Position numbers and translations under genes: made by a program
In this document: positions 1-10,361 of the stretch, piece by piece
How positions within the stretch are numbered: position 1 is the first letter of the stretch
How the letters are laid out: each line of letters starts with the position of its first letter
NCBI RefSeq assembly: GCF_001667375.1
Contig: NZ_LZIN01000071.1
Location: 1 to 64,000 of the forward strand
Length of the DNA: 64,000 bases
Source: Mycolicibacter sinensis
GTDB taxonomy: Bacteria; Actinomycetota; Actinomycetes; Mycobacteriales; Mycobacteriaceae
Direction: 5' to 3'
The notes under the pieces: model-generated
What the model saw: only the letters and a program-made list of their open reading frames with translations
Databases searched by the model: none
What the model was told of the DNA's origin: nothing

Positions 1-235
<235 letters not shown>

Positions 236-250
236 CTCAGCCATCGGCTG

Positions 251-1567
251 CTACGGCTGCCACCAGGGCCGCAGTGGCAGGCCGCCGTCGTCGCCCCGCT
301 CGTCGACCTTGACGGCCAGCACGTGGTGCAGCTGGAAAAGGTTGCGCTCGAAACCCAGCACCGAAGCGGCCATGTACAGCCCCCACACCTTGGCCCGTCC
401 CAAGCCGACCTCGGCCACGGCCTCGTCCCAGTGGTCGACCAGGTTCTGACTCCAGGCGCGCAGCGTCTTGGCGTAGTGGTGCCGGAAGTCCTCTTCGTGC
501 ACCACCTCGAAACCGGTCTGCTGGACCTGGGTGATGATGCGGCCCGCCCCGGTGATCTCCCCGTCCGGGAAGACATAGCGGTCGGTGAAGGCGTCACCCT
601 TGTAGGTCGAGTTGTCCGGCAACGTGATGCAGTGGTTGAGCAGCAGACCGCCGGGCCGGAGCTTGTCCTTGAGCGACCGGAAGTACACCGGGTAATTCTT
701 CACCCCGATGTGTTCGGTCAGCCCGATAGACGAGATGGCGTCGAAACCGGTCTCCGGCACGTCGCGGTAGTCGCAGTGCCGTACCTCGGCGAGATCGGAG
801 AGACCCTCTTCGGCGATCGCCTGCTGGGCCCACGCGACCTGTTCGGCTGACAGCGTGGCGCCGATCGCGTGCACGCCGCGGCGCGCCGCGTACCGCACCA
901 TGCCGCCCCACCCGCAGCCGACATCGAGCAGCCGGTCGCCGGCCTTGAGTCGCAGCTTGTCGAAGATCAGCCGGTACTTGTTCTCCTGCGCTTCCTCCAG
1001 GGTCGCGTCCGCGCTCGGGTAGATGGCGCAGGTGTAGGTCATCGACGGACCCAGCACCCACTCGTAGAAGGTGTTCGACACGTCGTAGTGGTGATGAATC
1101 GCGTCGGCGTCACGCGCTTTGGAATGGCGCAGGCCGGCCGCGGCGCGACGACGCCACTTGGCCGGCGCTTCCTCCGCAGGCGCCGCGATCGGCCGCAGAT
1201 GCTTGAGACCGATCGAGCGGACGATGTTGAGCAGCGTCTGCGGCGACGGCTGGGTGAACTCGAGATCCGCCAGGGCGTTCAGCACTTCGTAGGGATTGCC
1301 CGGGTGCACGCCGCGCAGTTCCAGATCACCGGTGATGTAGGACCGGGCTATCCCGAGCTGACCGAGTGAGGTGGCCAAGTAGGTGGTGGCCCGCGGCGTG
1401 AGCAACTCCACGCCGAGCGGGGCGTCCTCGGGCCCGACGCTGCTGCCGTCGTAAGCGGTGATCCTGATCGGGGGCTCGCCGCCGCCGGCGAGCGCCAGCA
1501 AGATCTCGGCCAAGCCCATTTTTCCGGTCGTGCTGCGGGTGTGTTCCTTGTTGATCGTGGTCGTCAC
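251..1567 (-). CDS. Cyclopropane/10-methyl fatty-acid synthase family SAM methyltransferase (orphan paralogue)
   Basis: A 438-residue class I SAM-dependent methyltransferase of the cyclopropane-fatty-acyl-phospholipid synthase family, which adds a one-carbon unit to the double bond of phospholipid acyl chains. Visible signatures are the SAM loop LDVGCGWGG, the family block HHHYDVSNTFYEWVLG, TEHIG and a C-terminal PWWQP. It is clearly paralogous, end to end, to the gene at 27746-29041. That copy is paired with a flavin reductase; this one has none beside it. The start is GTG at 1567, which aligns with the start of the paralogue. Being beside the contig break, its downstream neighbour is unknown. 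UfaA1 or TmsB-like activity is possible; substrate and product cannot be told from sequence. Confidence 0.9.
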   Translation of the reverse strand: MTTTINKEHTRSTTGKMGLAEILLALAGGGEPPIRITAYDGSSVGPEDAPLGVELLTPRATTYLATSLGQLGIARSYITGDLELRGVHPGNPYEVLNALADLEFTQPSPQTLLNIVRSIGLKHLRPIAAPAEEAPAKWRRRAAAGLRHSKARDADAIHHHYDVSNTFYEWVLGPSMTYTCAIYPSADATLEEAQENKYRLIFDKLRLKAGDRLLDVGCGWGGMVRYAARRGVHAIGATLSAEQVAWAQQAIAEEGLSDLAEVRHCDYRDVPETGFDAISSIGLTEHIGVKNYPVYFRSLKDKLRPGGLLLNHCITLPDNSTYKGDAFTDRYVFPDGEITGAGRIITQVQQTGFEVVHEEDFRHHYAKTLRAWSQNLVDHWDEAVAEVGLGRAKVWGLYMAASVLGFERNLFQLHHVLAVKVDERGDDGGLPLRPWWQP

Positions 1568-1906
1568 TAGCTGGCACCGCCTATGCGTCTCGAAAAACGA
1601 AGAGGGGTCCGCACGCGGTCTGGACGGGTGGGCGGCGCCGAGTCGAATCGGACCCGTCCTCCCCCTCAGCGCAGGCTACTGCCCAAACCGGCAATCCGCG
1701 CATCGTATTCGCTACGAAATCTGAAATAGCCGGATACCGGCACCGCTGATGACGAATAGCAGCCCGACGTGCTGTTTTGTGATACTTCTGGCAGACAAAT
1801 TCATTTGCCAGGACGTCAATTTCCACCAATAAAAGCTAATTGAACATAATTTGAGACCGTCATCGGTCAATCCGGCTAAGACTTAGGTCCGCGCAGGTTT
1901 GGCGCG
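1568..1906. other. AT-rich intergenic region upstream of the methyltransferase
   Basis: About 340 bases with no convincing gene. The part from roughly 1690 to 1890 is visibly richer in A and T than the surroundings, as expected for a promoter region or an Lsr2-type silenced segment. A short hairpin (CTGG/CCAG around CAAAT/ATTTG) lies at 1788-1811. It lies downstream of egtE and upstream of the methyltransferase, both on the minus strand, so it probably holds the egt terminator and the methyltransferase promoter. A minus-strand open frame at 1581-1829 has no recognisable protein features. Confidence 0.5.
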
Positions 1907-2986
1907 CTAGTCCGCCGCTGTCACCGCCACCAACGCCTCGGCGAAGGCCGCCAAGTCCGTCTCGGTGGTGTCGACGTGCGGCGAGATCCGCAGCACCGGC
2001 CCGGTCAGCTCCAGCGGTGCGCGTTCGACGCCGGCGGCGGTGGCGACGATCCGGTGCTCGGCGATCAGGGCGGAGCGCACCGCCACCGGGTCGGCACCGT
2101 CGGTCGGCGCCAGCGTGGTGATCGCGCTCGGCTCGTCGACCGGCTCGACCACCCGCCAGCCCGCCAACCCCGCCAGCGCCTGCCGGCTCAGCGAGCCGAC
2201 CTCGGCCAATCGGGCCCGCACGGCCGCCGGCCCGGCTGCCAGATACTCCCCGAGAGCAGCTGAAAACCCCACCTGCGCAGCAACATTCTCGTCACCGGCT
2301 TCCGGCCCGGGCACCAGCAGACCGGCCAGTTCGGGCCGTACCGCCAGCGCCCCGACGCCCCGCGGGCCGGCCAGCCACTTACGTGAGGAGGAATAGACGA
2401 CATCGGCGCCGACGGCGCAGTCGATCTGGCCCAGCGCCTGGGCGGCGTCGATCACCAGCGGCACCCCCGCTTCCGCGCACACCCCGACCAGGTCGGCCAG
2501 CGGGTGCACCAGCCCCCGGTGACTGCTGACCGGGGTCAAGTGCACCAGGTCCGGCCGGTCGGCGGCGAGCGCGGCCGCCGCCTCCTCGAGCATCACCCGA
2601 CCGGTTCCGTCCGCCGGCAGCATCCGCCGGCGGAAACCGTGCGCCGCGATCAGCGCCAGGTTGGGCCCGTACTCGCCGGGTAGGCAGGCCAGCGTGCGAC
2701 CGGCGGGCCATCGGGACAACAGGAGATCCAGCGCATGCCGCGAGCCGGTGGTGAACACCACTTCGGCGGCGGCCATTCCGGTCAGCGCGGCGAACGCGGC
2801 CCGCCCGGCGTCGAGCACCGGTGCGGCGGCTTCGGCGGCGACATAACCGCCGACCTCGGCTTCGTGGCGGGCGTGTTGCGCGGCGGCCGCCATCGCGGTG
2901 TAGCTCTGCCGCGAACAGGCGGCGCTGTCCAAGTGCAACCCGGCGACCGGCGGGCGCGCCGCGCGCCAGCGGTCGGCGAGGCTCAT
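1907..2986 (-). CDS. egtE: Ergothioneine biosynthesis PLP-dependent C-S lyase EgtE
   Basis: Class V aminotransferase-fold enzyme that cleaves the C-S bond of hercynylcysteine sulfoxide, giving ergothioneine in the last step of the pathway. The protein is 359 residues. Asp180 and Gln183 (VIDAAQ) and Lys203 in [11 protein letters not shown] form the PLP site. A longer frame reaches 3097, but the ATG at 2986 is chosen because it overlaps the egtD stop as ATGA and yields the usual N-terminus. It is the last gene of the minus-strand egtABCDE operon. A 58-base piece of this gene is duplicated at the contig edge, an apparent assembly artefact. Confidence 0.93.
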   Translation of the reverse strand: MSLADRWRAARPPVAGLHLDSAACSRQSYTAMAAAAQHARHEAEVGGYVAAEAAAPVLDAGRAAFAALTGMAAAEVVFTTGSRHALDLLLSRWPAGRTLACLPGEYGPNLALIAAHGFRRRMLPADGTGRVMLEEAAAALAADRPDLVHLTPVSSHRGLVHPLADLVGVCAEAGVPLVIDAAQALGQIDCAVGADVVYSSSRKWLAGPRGVGALAVRPELAGLLVPGPEAGDENVAAQVGFSAALGEYLAAGPAAVRARLAEVGSLSRQALAGLAGWRVVEPVDEPSAITTLAPTDGADPVAVRSALIAEHRIVATAAGVERAPLELTGPVLRISPHVDTTETDLAAFAEALVAVTAAD

Positions 2987-3948
2987 TTGGCCGCGAGGGA
3001 CAGACCGAAATCGCCCGCCGCGTCGGTCCACCACCGCCGGCTCTGCAGCCCTGCGGCGGCCAACTCGGCGGCCACCTGCTCGCGCCGGAACTTGCACGAC
3101 ACCTCGGTCAGCATCTCCTCGCCGGCCGCGAAGTCGACGGCCAGGTCCAGTTCACCGATGGTGACGTGCTGATCGCTACCGGCCCGAAGCCACATCTCGA
3201 TGCGCTGCTCCGCCGGATTCCACCGCGCGACATGGGCGAAGGCGTCCAGGTCGAAGTCGGCGTCGAGCTCCCGGTTGACCACGGCGAGCACGTTGCGGTT
3301 GAACGCCGCGGTGACGCCGGCGGCGTCGTCGTAGGCGCGCACCAGCCGTGCGGTGTCCTTGACCAGATCGGTGCCCAGCAGCAGCCCGTCGCCATCGTGC
3401 ATCGCCGCGGCGAGGGCCGCCAGGAACTCCGCGCGCGGCCCGGGAGTCAGGTTGCCGATGGTGGAGCCCAGAAACACGAACAGCCGTCTGCCCCCGTCGG
3501 GGATCTGCGTCAGATGGTGTTCGAAATCGCCGCAGACGGCGTCCACCTGAACCCCGGGGTAGTCCCCGGCGATGGCCGCCCCGGCCGTTTCCAGCACGCC
3601 GGCATCGACGTCGAACGGAATGAACCGGCGCAGTGAACCGTTGGCGTGCAGCGCATCCAGCAGCATCCGGGTTTTCTCCGAGGTGCCGCTGCCCAGCTCG
3701 ACCAGGGTGTCGGCACCGGACAGCTGCACCACCTCCGCGGAGTGATCACGCAGGATCTCCGCCTCGGCGCGGGTCGGGTAGTACTCGGGCAACCGGGTGA
3801 TCTGGTCGAACAGCTCGCTGCCGACCTTGTCATAGAACCATTTGGGCGGCAGTGATTTCGGAGTCTGACGTAGGCCGTGGCGAACATCGGTGCGCAGCGC
3901 GGTGCGGGCGGCGTTGGCCGCCAGGTGGTTGGACAGTGAGACGCTCAT
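2983..3948 (-). CDS. egtD: L-histidine N-alpha-methyltransferase EgtD
   Basis: SAM-dependent enzyme that trimethylates the alpha-amino group of histidine to give hercynine, the first committed intermediate of ergothioneine. It has 321 residues, the length I recall for M. tuberculosis EgtD. The SAM loop [16 protein letters not shown] is near residue 80, and the family signature [11 protein letters not shown] lies near the N-terminus. Its ATG overlaps the TGA of egtC by 4 nt, and its own stop overlaps the egtE start by 4 nt, so expression is translationally coupled along the operon. Confidence 0.96.
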   Translation of the reverse strand: MSVSLSNHLAANAARTALRTDVRHGLRQTPKSLPPKWFYDKVGSELFDQITRLPEYYPTRAEAEILRDHSAEVVQLSGADTLVELGSGTSEKTRMLLDALHANGSLRRFIPFDVDAGVLETAGAAIAGDYPGVQVDAVCGDFEHHLTQIPDGGRRLFVFLGSTIGNLTPGPRAEFLAALAAAMHDGDGLLLGTDLVKDTARLVRAYDDAAGVTAAFNRNVLAVVNRELDADFDLDAFAHVARWNPAEQRIEMWLRAGSDQHVTIGELDLAVDFAAGEEMLTEVSCKFRREQVAAELAAAGLQSRRWWTDAAGDFGLSLAAK

Positions 3949-4637
3949 CGGATCACCTCCAACGCGGTGACGCTGACCTCGCCGTCATGGGCGTCGACCA
4001 GGTGCCGGTCGGGTATGTCCACCCACCGCGGGTCGTCGTCGTAGGGTTCGCTGGCCAGTAGCACGCCGTCGGCGCTGTGCAGCATCGACAAGGTGTCCCC
4101 CCAGGTCGTCGCCAGCAGCCGGGAGCCGTTGGCGGCCAGTATGTTCAGCCGGGCCTGCGGGTCGGCCGCACCGATCTCGGCGACCAGCTCGCCGAGTGAA
4201 CCAACACCGCGCTCAAAGACAGACGCGGCCAGTATCGCGCTGTCACAAACGGATTCGGCTCCAGAGCAGGTCGGCAATACCGCGGTGTTCACCACGCCGT
4301 TGTGCGACAGCAACCAGTTGCCGTCCGTGAACGGGGCGGCGGCACTGGCCTCGATCGGCATACCGACGGTGGCCGAGCGCACCGCGGCCACCACGCAGTG
4401 GCTCGACAATGCCGGAGCCACCGACGCGAACGAGGCATCGCCCCACAACGGCGACGCGCTACGCCACCGGCGCGGCACCGCGCCGTCGAAAAACCCCGCC
4501 CCCCACCCGTCGGCGTTGAGCAACCCGTGCTGCTGGCGGCGCGGCGCGTAGGACTGCACCAACAGCCCGCCCGGCGGTTCCAGAATCAACTCGGCCAGCG
4601 ATCGCGGCCGGCCCAGCCAGCCCAGGTGCCGGCACAT
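3945..4637 (-). CDS. egtC: Gamma-glutamyl-hercynylcysteine sulfoxide hydrolase EgtC
   Basis: Class II (Ntn-type) glutamine amidotransferase that removes the gamma-glutamyl group from the EgtB product. A longer frame extends to 4847, but the correct start must be the ATG at 4637. It gives MCRHLGWLG, placing the nucleophilic Cys2 at the N-terminus after methionine removal. The protein is 230 residues, close to the family length of about 230. The egtB TGA and this ATG share one base (TGATG). The motifs [15 protein letters not shown] and LLSHNGVVN fit the family. Confidence 0.95.
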   Translation of the reverse strand: MCRHLGWLGRPRSLAELILEPPGGLLVQSYAPRRQQHGLLNADGWGAGFFDGAVPRRWRSASPLWGDASFASVAPALSSHCVVAAVRSATVGMPIEASAAAPFTDGNWLLSHNGVVNTAVLPTCSGAESVCDSAILAASVFERGVGSLGELVAEIGAADPQARLNILAANGSRLLATTWGDTLSMLHSADGVLLASEPYDDDPRWVDIPDRHLVDAHDGEVSVTALEVIR

Positions 4638-5926
4638 CAGGCGTCCCAGGCCAGTCGCACGCCGGCGAAGATCTGCCGCCGGTAGGGGTGATCCCAGTTG
4701 CGGAAGCTCGGCCGCAGGATCTCGGGCGCGACCGCCCACGAGCCGCCCCGCAGCACCCGATAGTCGCCGCCGAAGAACGGTTCCGAGTAGCGCTGGTAGA
4801 TCATCGGCGCAAAGCCCGGCCACGGCTGCAGCGCCGAACTCGTCCACTCCCAGACGTCACCGAGCATCTGCTGCGCCCCGTAGGCCGACGCGCCGTTCGG
4901 ATACGCCCCGACCGGAGCCGGGCGCAGCGCCGCGCCGCCGAGGTTGGCCAGCTCGGCCGTCGCCTCACCCTCGCCCCACGGGTGGCGGCGTCGGGCGCCG
5001 GCGCCGGGGTCCCAGGCGCAGGCCTTCTCCCATTCGATCTCGGTGGGCAGCCGGGCGCCGGCCCACGAGGCGTACGCCTGCGCCTCGAAGTAGCTGACAT
5101 GCTGCACCGGTTCGTCGTCGGGAAGGTCCTCGACGCGGCCGAACCGGGTCCGGGAGGCGTGGTCGGGACTCCAGAATTGCGGCGCGCTCAGGCCGGCCTG
5201 CTCCCGGTGGTTCCAGCCTCGCTCGGTCCACCACCGGGGCTGCCGGTAGCCGCCGTCGTCGATGAACGCTCGCCATTCGCGGTTGGTCACCGGTACCCGG
5301 CCGATCCGGAACGCTGCCACCTCGACGCGGTGGGCCGGCCGCTCGTTGTCGAGCGCGAACGGCTCATCGGTGAGGTCGACGCCGAGCAGAAATTCGCCGG
5401 CGGGCACCAGAACCGAGGTCCCGGCCAGCTCGGGCCGACCGGCCGGCAGCGGTAGCCCCGCATCGAGCAGCGGCGCGCCGGTGCGCAGGTTCAGTGCCTG
5501 CAGCATGGTCTCGTCGTGCTGGTGTTCATGGCTGAGCACCAGACCGAACACGAAGCCGCCCTGGAACTCGCCGAATTCATCGGGGAGGGCGTCCAGTTCG
5601 TCGAAGACCTGGGATCGCACTGTGGCGCAATACTTCCGGGCCTGTTCCGGGCTCAGCAGCGGCAGGTCGACGCGGCTGGCCCGGGGATGGACGAACGCGT
5701 CATAGAGGCCCTCGACGTCGGCCGGCAGCGTGCCGGGCCGGGCCGGATCCCCGCCGCGCAGCAGCCACAGTTCCTCCTGCTGACCGATATGGGCCAGGTC
5801 CCACACCAGCGGGCTCATCAACGGGTCGTACTGGCGGTGCAGTTCGGTGTCATCGAAGTCGACGAGCGCCAGGGTGCGCTCGCGCGCACGGGTCAGGTCG
5901 CGAGTCAGCGTCTCCGGTGTGCTCAC
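4637..5926 (-). CDS. egtB: Hercynine oxygenase (sulfoxide synthase) EgtB
   Basis: Non-haem iron enzyme that joins gamma-glutamylcysteine to hercynine using O2. An N-terminal DinB-like half carries the likely iron ligands His46 (LAHIGQQEE) and His133/His137 ([10 protein letters not shown]). The C-terminal half is a formylglycine-generating-enzyme-like fold ending RGGSWAV...FAGVRLA. A GTG start at 5926 is chosen: it overlaps the egtA stop as GTGA and gives 429 residues, near the usual 425. The much longer frame to 6244 encodes arginine-rich nonsense from egtA read in another frame. Confidence 0.95.
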   Translation of the reverse strand: MSTPETLTRDLTRARERTLALVDFDDTELHRQYDPLMSPLVWDLAHIGQQEELWLLRGGDPARPGTLPADVEGLYDAFVHPRASRVDLPLLSPEQARKYCATVRSQVFDELDALPDEFGEFQGGFVFGLVLSHEHQHDETMLQALNLRTGAPLLDAGLPLPAGRPELAGTSVLVPAGEFLLGVDLTDEPFALDNERPAHRVEVAAFRIGRVPVTNREWRAFIDDGGYRQPRWWTERGWNHREQAGLSAPQFWSPDHASRTRFGRVEDLPDDEPVQHVSYFEAQAYASWAGARLPTEIEWEKACAWDPGAGARRRHPWGEGEATAELANLGGAALRPAPVGAYPNGASAYGAQQMLGDVWEWTSSALQPWPGFAPMIYQRYSEPFFGGDYRVLRGGSWAVAPEILRPSFRNWDHPYRRQIFAGVRLAWDA

Positions 5927-7209
5927 GACTGCCCTCGCGCCAGCCGGGCCACCATCGCCGGGACACCGGTGCGGCCCACCTCGTCGGCGACGTCGTCGGC
6001 TGGGCAGCGGGCTCGTTCGGCCAGCCCGAGCAGCCGGTCCATCCCGGCCCGCAGCGGCGCCGGCGCCTGATCGGCCACCAACTCCAGGCACCGGCGCGCG
6101 GCCTTGTGCAGGCGCGGGTCGGCCAGGCCGATCCGGGCGGCGACGTCCCAGGCGGTCGCGACGGGCTCGACGGCGTCGGCGGCGGCGTCGGCGGCGACCG
6201 GGTCGTCGAGCAGGGTCGCCAAGGTGAAGACGAGCGCCGGCCACAGTGCGTCACCAACGCTGTCGAGGTAGCGGATCTCCAGCCATCCGCGTGGGCGCAC
6301 CGGCGGAAACAGGGTGGTCAGGTGGTAGTCGAGGTCTTTGACGCCGGCGCGACGGCCGCCCAGCAGTACCCGCCCGTCGGCCCAGTCGGCGAACGGCACG
6401 TAACGGCTGACCGGGCTGGCCTCCGGGGCATGCACCAGCATCACCGGCGCCTTCAGCGCGTACCGCGTCCAGTCCGCGGCGGGATCGGTGCCGTCCAGCC
6501 CCAGGACGGGGCCGCAGCGCGCCGAGTCCAGCCGGCTCCACACCCGTTGCCGGGTGGAGCGCCAGCCGGAGAATTCCCCGCCCAACAGCGGGGAGTTCGC
6601 GGCGATCGCGACCATGGTCGGGCCCAGCGCGTGCGCCAGCTGCACCCGGTCGGACCAGCCCGACCGCGGTCCGGCATCGAGGTTGAGCTGCACCGAGGCC
6701 GTCGACGTCATCATCGCCGCGCCGGCCGAGCCGGTGTGGCTGGCGGCGAAGAACTGCTCCATCGCCGCGTAGCGCGCGCCGGGGTTGACCCGACTCGCCG
6801 GCCGCAGCGGGTCGGCGCCGAGGGGCACCAGGCCCAGGCCGGCGGCGGCGAACGCCGAGCGCAGTACCGCTTGGTCGGCGGCCATCGCCTCGATCGCGGC
6901 GAGGGCACCCGGCAGCGGCGGGCCGGACAGCTCCACCGCGCCACCGGGTTCCACGGTGACCCGACTGCCGCCCGGCAACGCCGGCAGCGACGCCAGCACC
7001 TCGCCGATCTCGTTCCAACCGGGGCGGCGCAGCGGATCGGCCGGATCGAAGCAGTGCGCCTCGATCTCCAGGCCCACCCGGCCCAGCGGTGCATCGGTGA
7101 GGCAGCGGACAGCGATGTATTCGGCGGCTTCGGCGGCCCCGCGAAGTTCGGCCTCGTCGGGGCGCGGGTCATCGGCGCGGGACAGTGGTGTCGCCGCGAC
7201 GAGCCCCAT
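5923..7209 (-). CDS. egtA: Glutamate-cysteine ligase EgtA
   Basis: First gene of the ergothioneine operon. It encodes an ATP-dependent GCS2-type ligase that makes gamma-glutamylcysteine, the sulfur donor for EgtB. It has 428 residues, against about 432 in M. tuberculosis. The ATG at 7209 is preceded by a strong ribosome site (GGAGGGG, about 8 nt upstream), unlike the downstream genes, which depend on overlaps. Signatures include [12 protein letters not shown]-type [11 protein letters not shown] and LEIRYLDS. The promoter must lie in the 66 bases before the neighbouring secreted-protein gene. Confidence 0.94.
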   Translation of the reverse strand: MGLVAATPLSRADDPRPDEAELRGAAEAAEYIAVRCLTDAPLGRVGLEIEAHCFDPADPLRRPGWNEIGEVLASLPALPGGSRVTVEPGGAVELSGPPLPGALAAIEAMAADQAVLRSAFAAAGLGLVPLGADPLRPASRVNPGARYAAMEQFFAASHTGSAGAAMMTSTASVQLNLDAGPRSGWSDRVQLAHALGPTMVAIAANSPLLGGEFSGWRSTRQRVWSRLDSARCGPVLGLDGTDPAADWTRYALKAPVMLVHAPEASPVSRYVPFADWADGRVLLGGRRAGVKDLDYHLTTLFPPVRPRGWLEIRYLDSVGDALWPALVFTLATLLDDPVAADAAADAVEPVATAWDVAARIGLADPRLHKAARRCLELVADQAPAPLRAGMDRLLGLAERARCPADDVADEVGRTGVPAMVARLARGQS

Positions 7210-7275
7210 ATATCAACCCCTCCGCCTGTTGACTTCCCCGACGCTACCGGAGTCGCCCGACAAGTTGACCGCCGT

Positions 7276-7917
7276 TTACTGGCCCAGGGAGTTCTGCATC
7301 GCCCCGGCCAGCACGTTCACCGCCGGCCCGGCGTTGCCGGACTGGCAGACCTTGGCCTGTAACAGCACGTTGGCCCGCAGGCGGGTCTGGTTGAAACAGC
7401 GGCGGTCGGTATCGGCCTCCTGCTTGGTCCAGCCGGCGTCGGCCGCGGCGGCCGGCCCGCCCTCGAACACCCACACCTGCGTGGCGCCGTTGTCCAGGTG
7501 CATCGCGGTGGTGCGTCCCGAGCACCCGGCGGTGCGGTCGGTCGCCCGGTGGAAGGCCCGCTCCGCAGCGGCCTCGGTGGCGAACACCCCGACCGCCTGT
7601 TTGACGAAGTGGGTCTGGTCGGTGGCCGAGGTCTGGGTGACCGCACTGTTGTAGGAGGCCAGGTCGGGATCGTTGTAGACCTCGGGCAGGCCGATGTCGG
7701 CCCAGTTGTTGCAGGCCGGGTCGTCGACCCAGAACGACTGGAACGGCGTCCCGGACACGCCTTCCCACCCCATCGGGGCGCCGACGACGTTGCCGACTGA
7801 TCCTTTCGGCAGGACGGCATAGGACACCACGCCCGGGTCGGAGGGCCGTGCCGCGACCGCCGGGGCAGCTACGAGCCCCAGACCGGTCGCCACCACCAAC
7901 GCCGCGGCGGCCCGCAC
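7276..7917 (-). CDS. Secreted PknH-sensor-like domain protein (Rv3705c type)
   Basis: A 213-residue exported protein. The N-terminus is a signal peptide ending near APAVAA at residue 22. The mature part resembles the extracellular sensor domain of the kinase PknH. Four cysteines (in DPACNN, AGCSG, RRCFN and AKVCQ) are spaced as in that fold, where they form two disulfides. There is no kinase domain or membrane anchor, so it is probably a periplasmic ligand-binding protein of unknown ligand. The GTG start at 7917 lies one base beyond the Ohr stop, so it is co-transcribed with ohr. Confidence 0.82.
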   Translation of the reverse strand: MRAAAALVVATGLGLVAAPAVAARPSDPGVVSYAVLPKGSVGNVVGAPMGWEGVSGTPFQSFWVDDPACNNWADIGLPEVYNDPDLASYNSAVTQTSATDQTHFVKQAVGVFATEAAAERAFHRATDRTAGCSGRTTAMHLDNGATQVWVFEGGPAAAADAGWTKQEADTDRRCFNQTRLRANVLLQAKVCQSGNAGPAVNVLAGAMQNSLGQ

Positions 7918-7918
7918 G

Positions 7919-8350
7919 CTACACCGTCGCCGACACGATGAAGTCGGCGTTGCCGCGGGTGACGCGCGAGTACGGGCACACCTCGTGGGCCTGCGCCATC
8001 AGGTCGTCGGCGATGGCCTGCGACAGCCCCGGCAGATTCCCGATGATGGTTCCGGTCAGGCCGAAATCCTCGGTGGCGGTGTCCTTACCCAGGGCGACCT
8101 GGACGGTGACGTTGGTGGCGTCGTCCAGCGCGACGGCGGACCGGCGCGCCATCAGGCGCAGCGCGCCCAGGAAACACGCCGCGTAGCCCGCGGAGAACAA
8201 CTCCTCGGGGTTGGTGCCCTCACCGCTGCCGCCCAGCTCGCGGGGCGGGCGGGTGTCCAGGTCGATGCGGCCGGTCGCGGAGCGGACGTGGCCGTCGCGA
8301 CCACCGCCGGTCGCGGTCGACTCGGTGGCGAAAACTACGTTGATACTCAT
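7919..8350 (-). CDS. ohr: Organic hydroperoxide resistance protein (Ohr/OsmC family)
   Basis: A 143-residue thiol peroxidase that reduces organic and fatty-acid hydroperoxides. The two reactive cysteines are in GYAACFLGAL (about residue 57) and EVCPYSR (about residue 123), the characteristic Ohr pair; NPEELFSAGYAACF is a family hallmark. It sits between the catalase gene and the secreted PknH-sensor-like gene, all on the minus strand, and close to the ergothioneine operon. This makes a local redox-defence neighbourhood. Start is ATG at 8350. Confidence 0.92.
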   Translation of the reverse strand: MSINVVFATESTATGGGRDGHVRSATGRIDLDTRPPRELGGSGEGTNPEELFSAGYAACFLGALRLMARRSAVALDDATNVTVQVALGKDTATEDFGLTGTIIGNLPGLSQAIADDLMAQAHEVCPYSRVTRGNADFIVSATV

Positions 8351-8382
8351 GGCTCGATCATGCCAGGACGGCGGCCCGCCCG

Positions 8383-9831
8383 TCAGGCAAGGTTGGCCCG
8401 CACCCCCGCCTCCACGGCGCGACCCAGGTCCGGATCGACGTTGTGCCAGTACTCGAACACCCGCGACAGCACCGGCTCCCGAACCCCGTTGGAAACATGT
8501 CCAATAATGTTGTCGGCCAGTCGCTTTCGTTGTTCATCATCGTAGACGTGTCGAACCAGGGTCCCGGCCTGGCCGAAGTCGTCGTCGTCTTCGCGCAGTG
8601 TGTACGCCGCGCGCACCATGTCACCGTCGGCGTGCCAGCGCACCTCGGCGGCGCGGGCCGGGTCGGCCACCGGCCCGCCGACCGAGTTCGGCGCGTATAC
8701 CGGGTCACTCGCATTGCGGAACCGCATGGCGCCGTCCTTGGAGTAGGCGCGCACCTCCGTCTTCGGCGCATTGACCGGCAACTGGTTGTAGTTGGTCCCG
8801 ATCCGGGCACGGTGGGCGTCGGCGTAGGAGAAGCCGCGGGCCAGCAGCATCTTGTCGGGGCTCAGTCCGGTGCCGGGCACGGTGTTGCTGGGCTCGAACG
8901 CCGCCTGCTCGATCTCGGTGTGGTAGTCGGACACGTTGCGGTCCAGCGTGAAGCGTCCGACGTCGATCAGCGGATAGTCGGCGTGCGGCCACACTTTGGT
9001 GAGATCGAACGGGTTGAGCCGGTAGGTCTTCGCCTGCTCGAACGGCATGATCTGTACCTTCACCGCCCAGCTGGGGTAGGCGCCGCGTTCGATCGCGTCG
9101 TACAGATCGCGCTGGTGGTAGTCGGCGTCGGCGCCAGCGAGCCGATCCCCCTCGTCCTGGGTGAGGCACTCGACGCCCTGATCGCTGATGAAGTGGTACT
9201 TGACCCAGAAGATCTCGCCGGCGGCATTGACCCAGCTGTAGGTGTGGCTGCCGTAGCCGTTCATGTGCCGCCAGGATTTCGGCAGGCCCCGGTCACCCAT
9301 CAGATAGGTCACCTGATGCGCCGATTCCGGGGTGTGCGTCCAGAAGTCCCACTGCATGTGGTGGTCGCGCAGATTGCTTGCCGCCAGACGTTTTTGGGAC
9401 CGGATGAAATGCTGGAACTTCATCGGGTCGCGGAAGAAGAAGATCGGGGTGTTGTTGCCGACGATGTCGAAGTTGCCCTCGGAGGTGTAGAACTTGAGCG
9501 CAAAGCCCCGCACGTCGCGCCAGGTGTCGGGGCTGCCGCGCTCGCCCGCAACGGTGGAGAACCGGATCAGCAGTTCGGTTTCGGCGCCCGGCGCGAACAC
9601 CGCGGCGCGGGTGTAGGCGCTGACGTCCGCCGTCACCTCGAAGCGACCGAATGCGCCGCCGCCCTTGGCGTGCGGCTGGCGTTCCGGCGTGCGCTCCCGG
9701 TTGAACATCGCCATCTGCTCGAGCAGGTAGTGGTCCTGCAGCAGGATCGGGCCGTCCGGACCGATCGTCAGCGACTCGCTGTCACTCGGCGCCGGGGCAC
9801 CGGCCTCAGTGGTGGTGTGGTGCTCGGTCAT
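8383..9831 (-). CDS. katA: Monofunctional haem catalase (KatA type)
   Basis: A 482-residue small-subunit catalase that dismutates hydrogen peroxide. The catalytic His54 lies in [12 protein letters not shown], the distal Asn in [15 protein letters not shown], and the proximal haem-ligand Tyr in [14 protein letters not shown]. The length matches the small-subunit clade with no C-terminal flavodoxin-like domain. ATG at 9831 has a GGAG ribosome site 8 nt upstream. It is a different family from KatG, the catalase-peroxidase. M. tuberculosis, as I recall, has no monofunctional catalase, so this gene separates the organism from that complex. Confidence 0.95.
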   Translation of the reverse strand: MTEHHTTTEAGAPAPSDSESLTIGPDGPILLQDHYLLEQMAMFNRERTPERQPHAKGGGAFGRFEVTADVSAYTRAAVFAPGAETELLIRFSTVAGERGSPDTWRDVRGFALKFYTSEGNFDIVGNNTPIFFFRDPMKFQHFIRSQKRLAASNLRDHHMQWDFWTHTPESAHQVTYLMGDRGLPKSWRHMNGYGSHTYSWVNAAGEIFWVKYHFISDQGVECLTQDEGDRLAGADADYHQRDLYDAIERGAYPSWAVKVQIMPFEQAKTYRLNPFDLTKVWPHADYPLIDVGRFTLDRNVSDYHTEIEQAAFEPSNTVPGTGLSPDKMLLARGFSYADAHRARIGTNYNQLPVNAPKTEVRAYSKDGAMRFRNASDPVYAPNSVGGPVADPARAAEVRWHADGDMVRAAYTLREDDDDFGQAGTLVRHVYDDEQRKRLADNIIGHVSNGVREPVLSRVFEYWHNVDPDLGRAVEAGVRANLA

Positions 9832-9918
9832 CGGTGTATCTCCATTTCAGATTGGCACACCCGGAGAGACCCGCGCGAATCCCCTTGGGATCGTGGGGCG
9901 TTGGTGTTCTGGGAACGA

Positions 9919-10260
9919 CTAACGGTGCGGCGGGGGCGGCGGGCCGCCCGGCCCGCCCGGCCCGTTACCGGGACCGGCGGGACGGAAACCGGGCCAACCC
10001 GGTTCGTTGCCCGGACCGGCGGGCCCGAAGCCCGGGCCCATCGGCGGACCGTGATGCATCATGCATGGCCCGTGACGGTGTCCGTGCCAACCGCTATCGC
10101 TGAGGTAGGTGCCTGCGCAGAAGATCACCGCGGCGACGAACACGGTCCCGGCGATGATCACCACCCATGCTGCTGCCTGAAACAGCCGGTTCGGTTTGGC
10201 CGGTGGCGGCGGTGGCGGTGGCGGTGGGGACGCCGGCTCGGGGGCGGGTGTCTCGGTCAT
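9919..10260 (-). CDS. Proline-rich single-pass membrane protein with His/Gly/Pro tail (Rv3706c-like)
   Basis: A 113-residue protein in three parts. It has a cytoplasmic proline-rich head (a run of nine prolines around residues 13-21), one hydrophobic segment (about residues 30-53, AAWVVIIAGTVFVAAVIFCAG), and an outer tail with His/Met residues (GHRHGPCMMHHGPP) followed by repeated GPxGPGN units. The 110-residue gene just upstream has the same layout and is a paralogue. Function is unknown; the His/Met tail could bind metal ions. Confidence 0.72.
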   Translation of the reverse strand: MTETPAPEPASPPPPPPPPPAKPNRLFQAAAWVVIIAGTVFVAAVIFCAGTYLSDSGWHGHRHGPCMMHHGPPMGPGFGPAGPGNEPGWPGFRPAGPGNGPGGPGGPPPPPHR

Positions 10261-10361
10261 ATCGGGTAATCATGCCGGAGAACCACGCCAGCCGCCCCCC
10301 TTTCAGGCGGCGGCTGGTTTGCTGGTGGCCGGATCGGCTACCGGCCGGGCGGGGGCGCCGG

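Noticed and set aside
5927..6244. N-terminal extension of egtB
   Set aside because: Encodes Arg-rich sequence from egtA in a second frame; GTG 5926 gives the family length and a GTGA overlap.
8443..10269. 608-codon plus-strand open frame
   Set aside because: Antisense shadow of the catalase gene and the small membrane protein gene; composition is a mirror of high-GC codons and no domain is seen.
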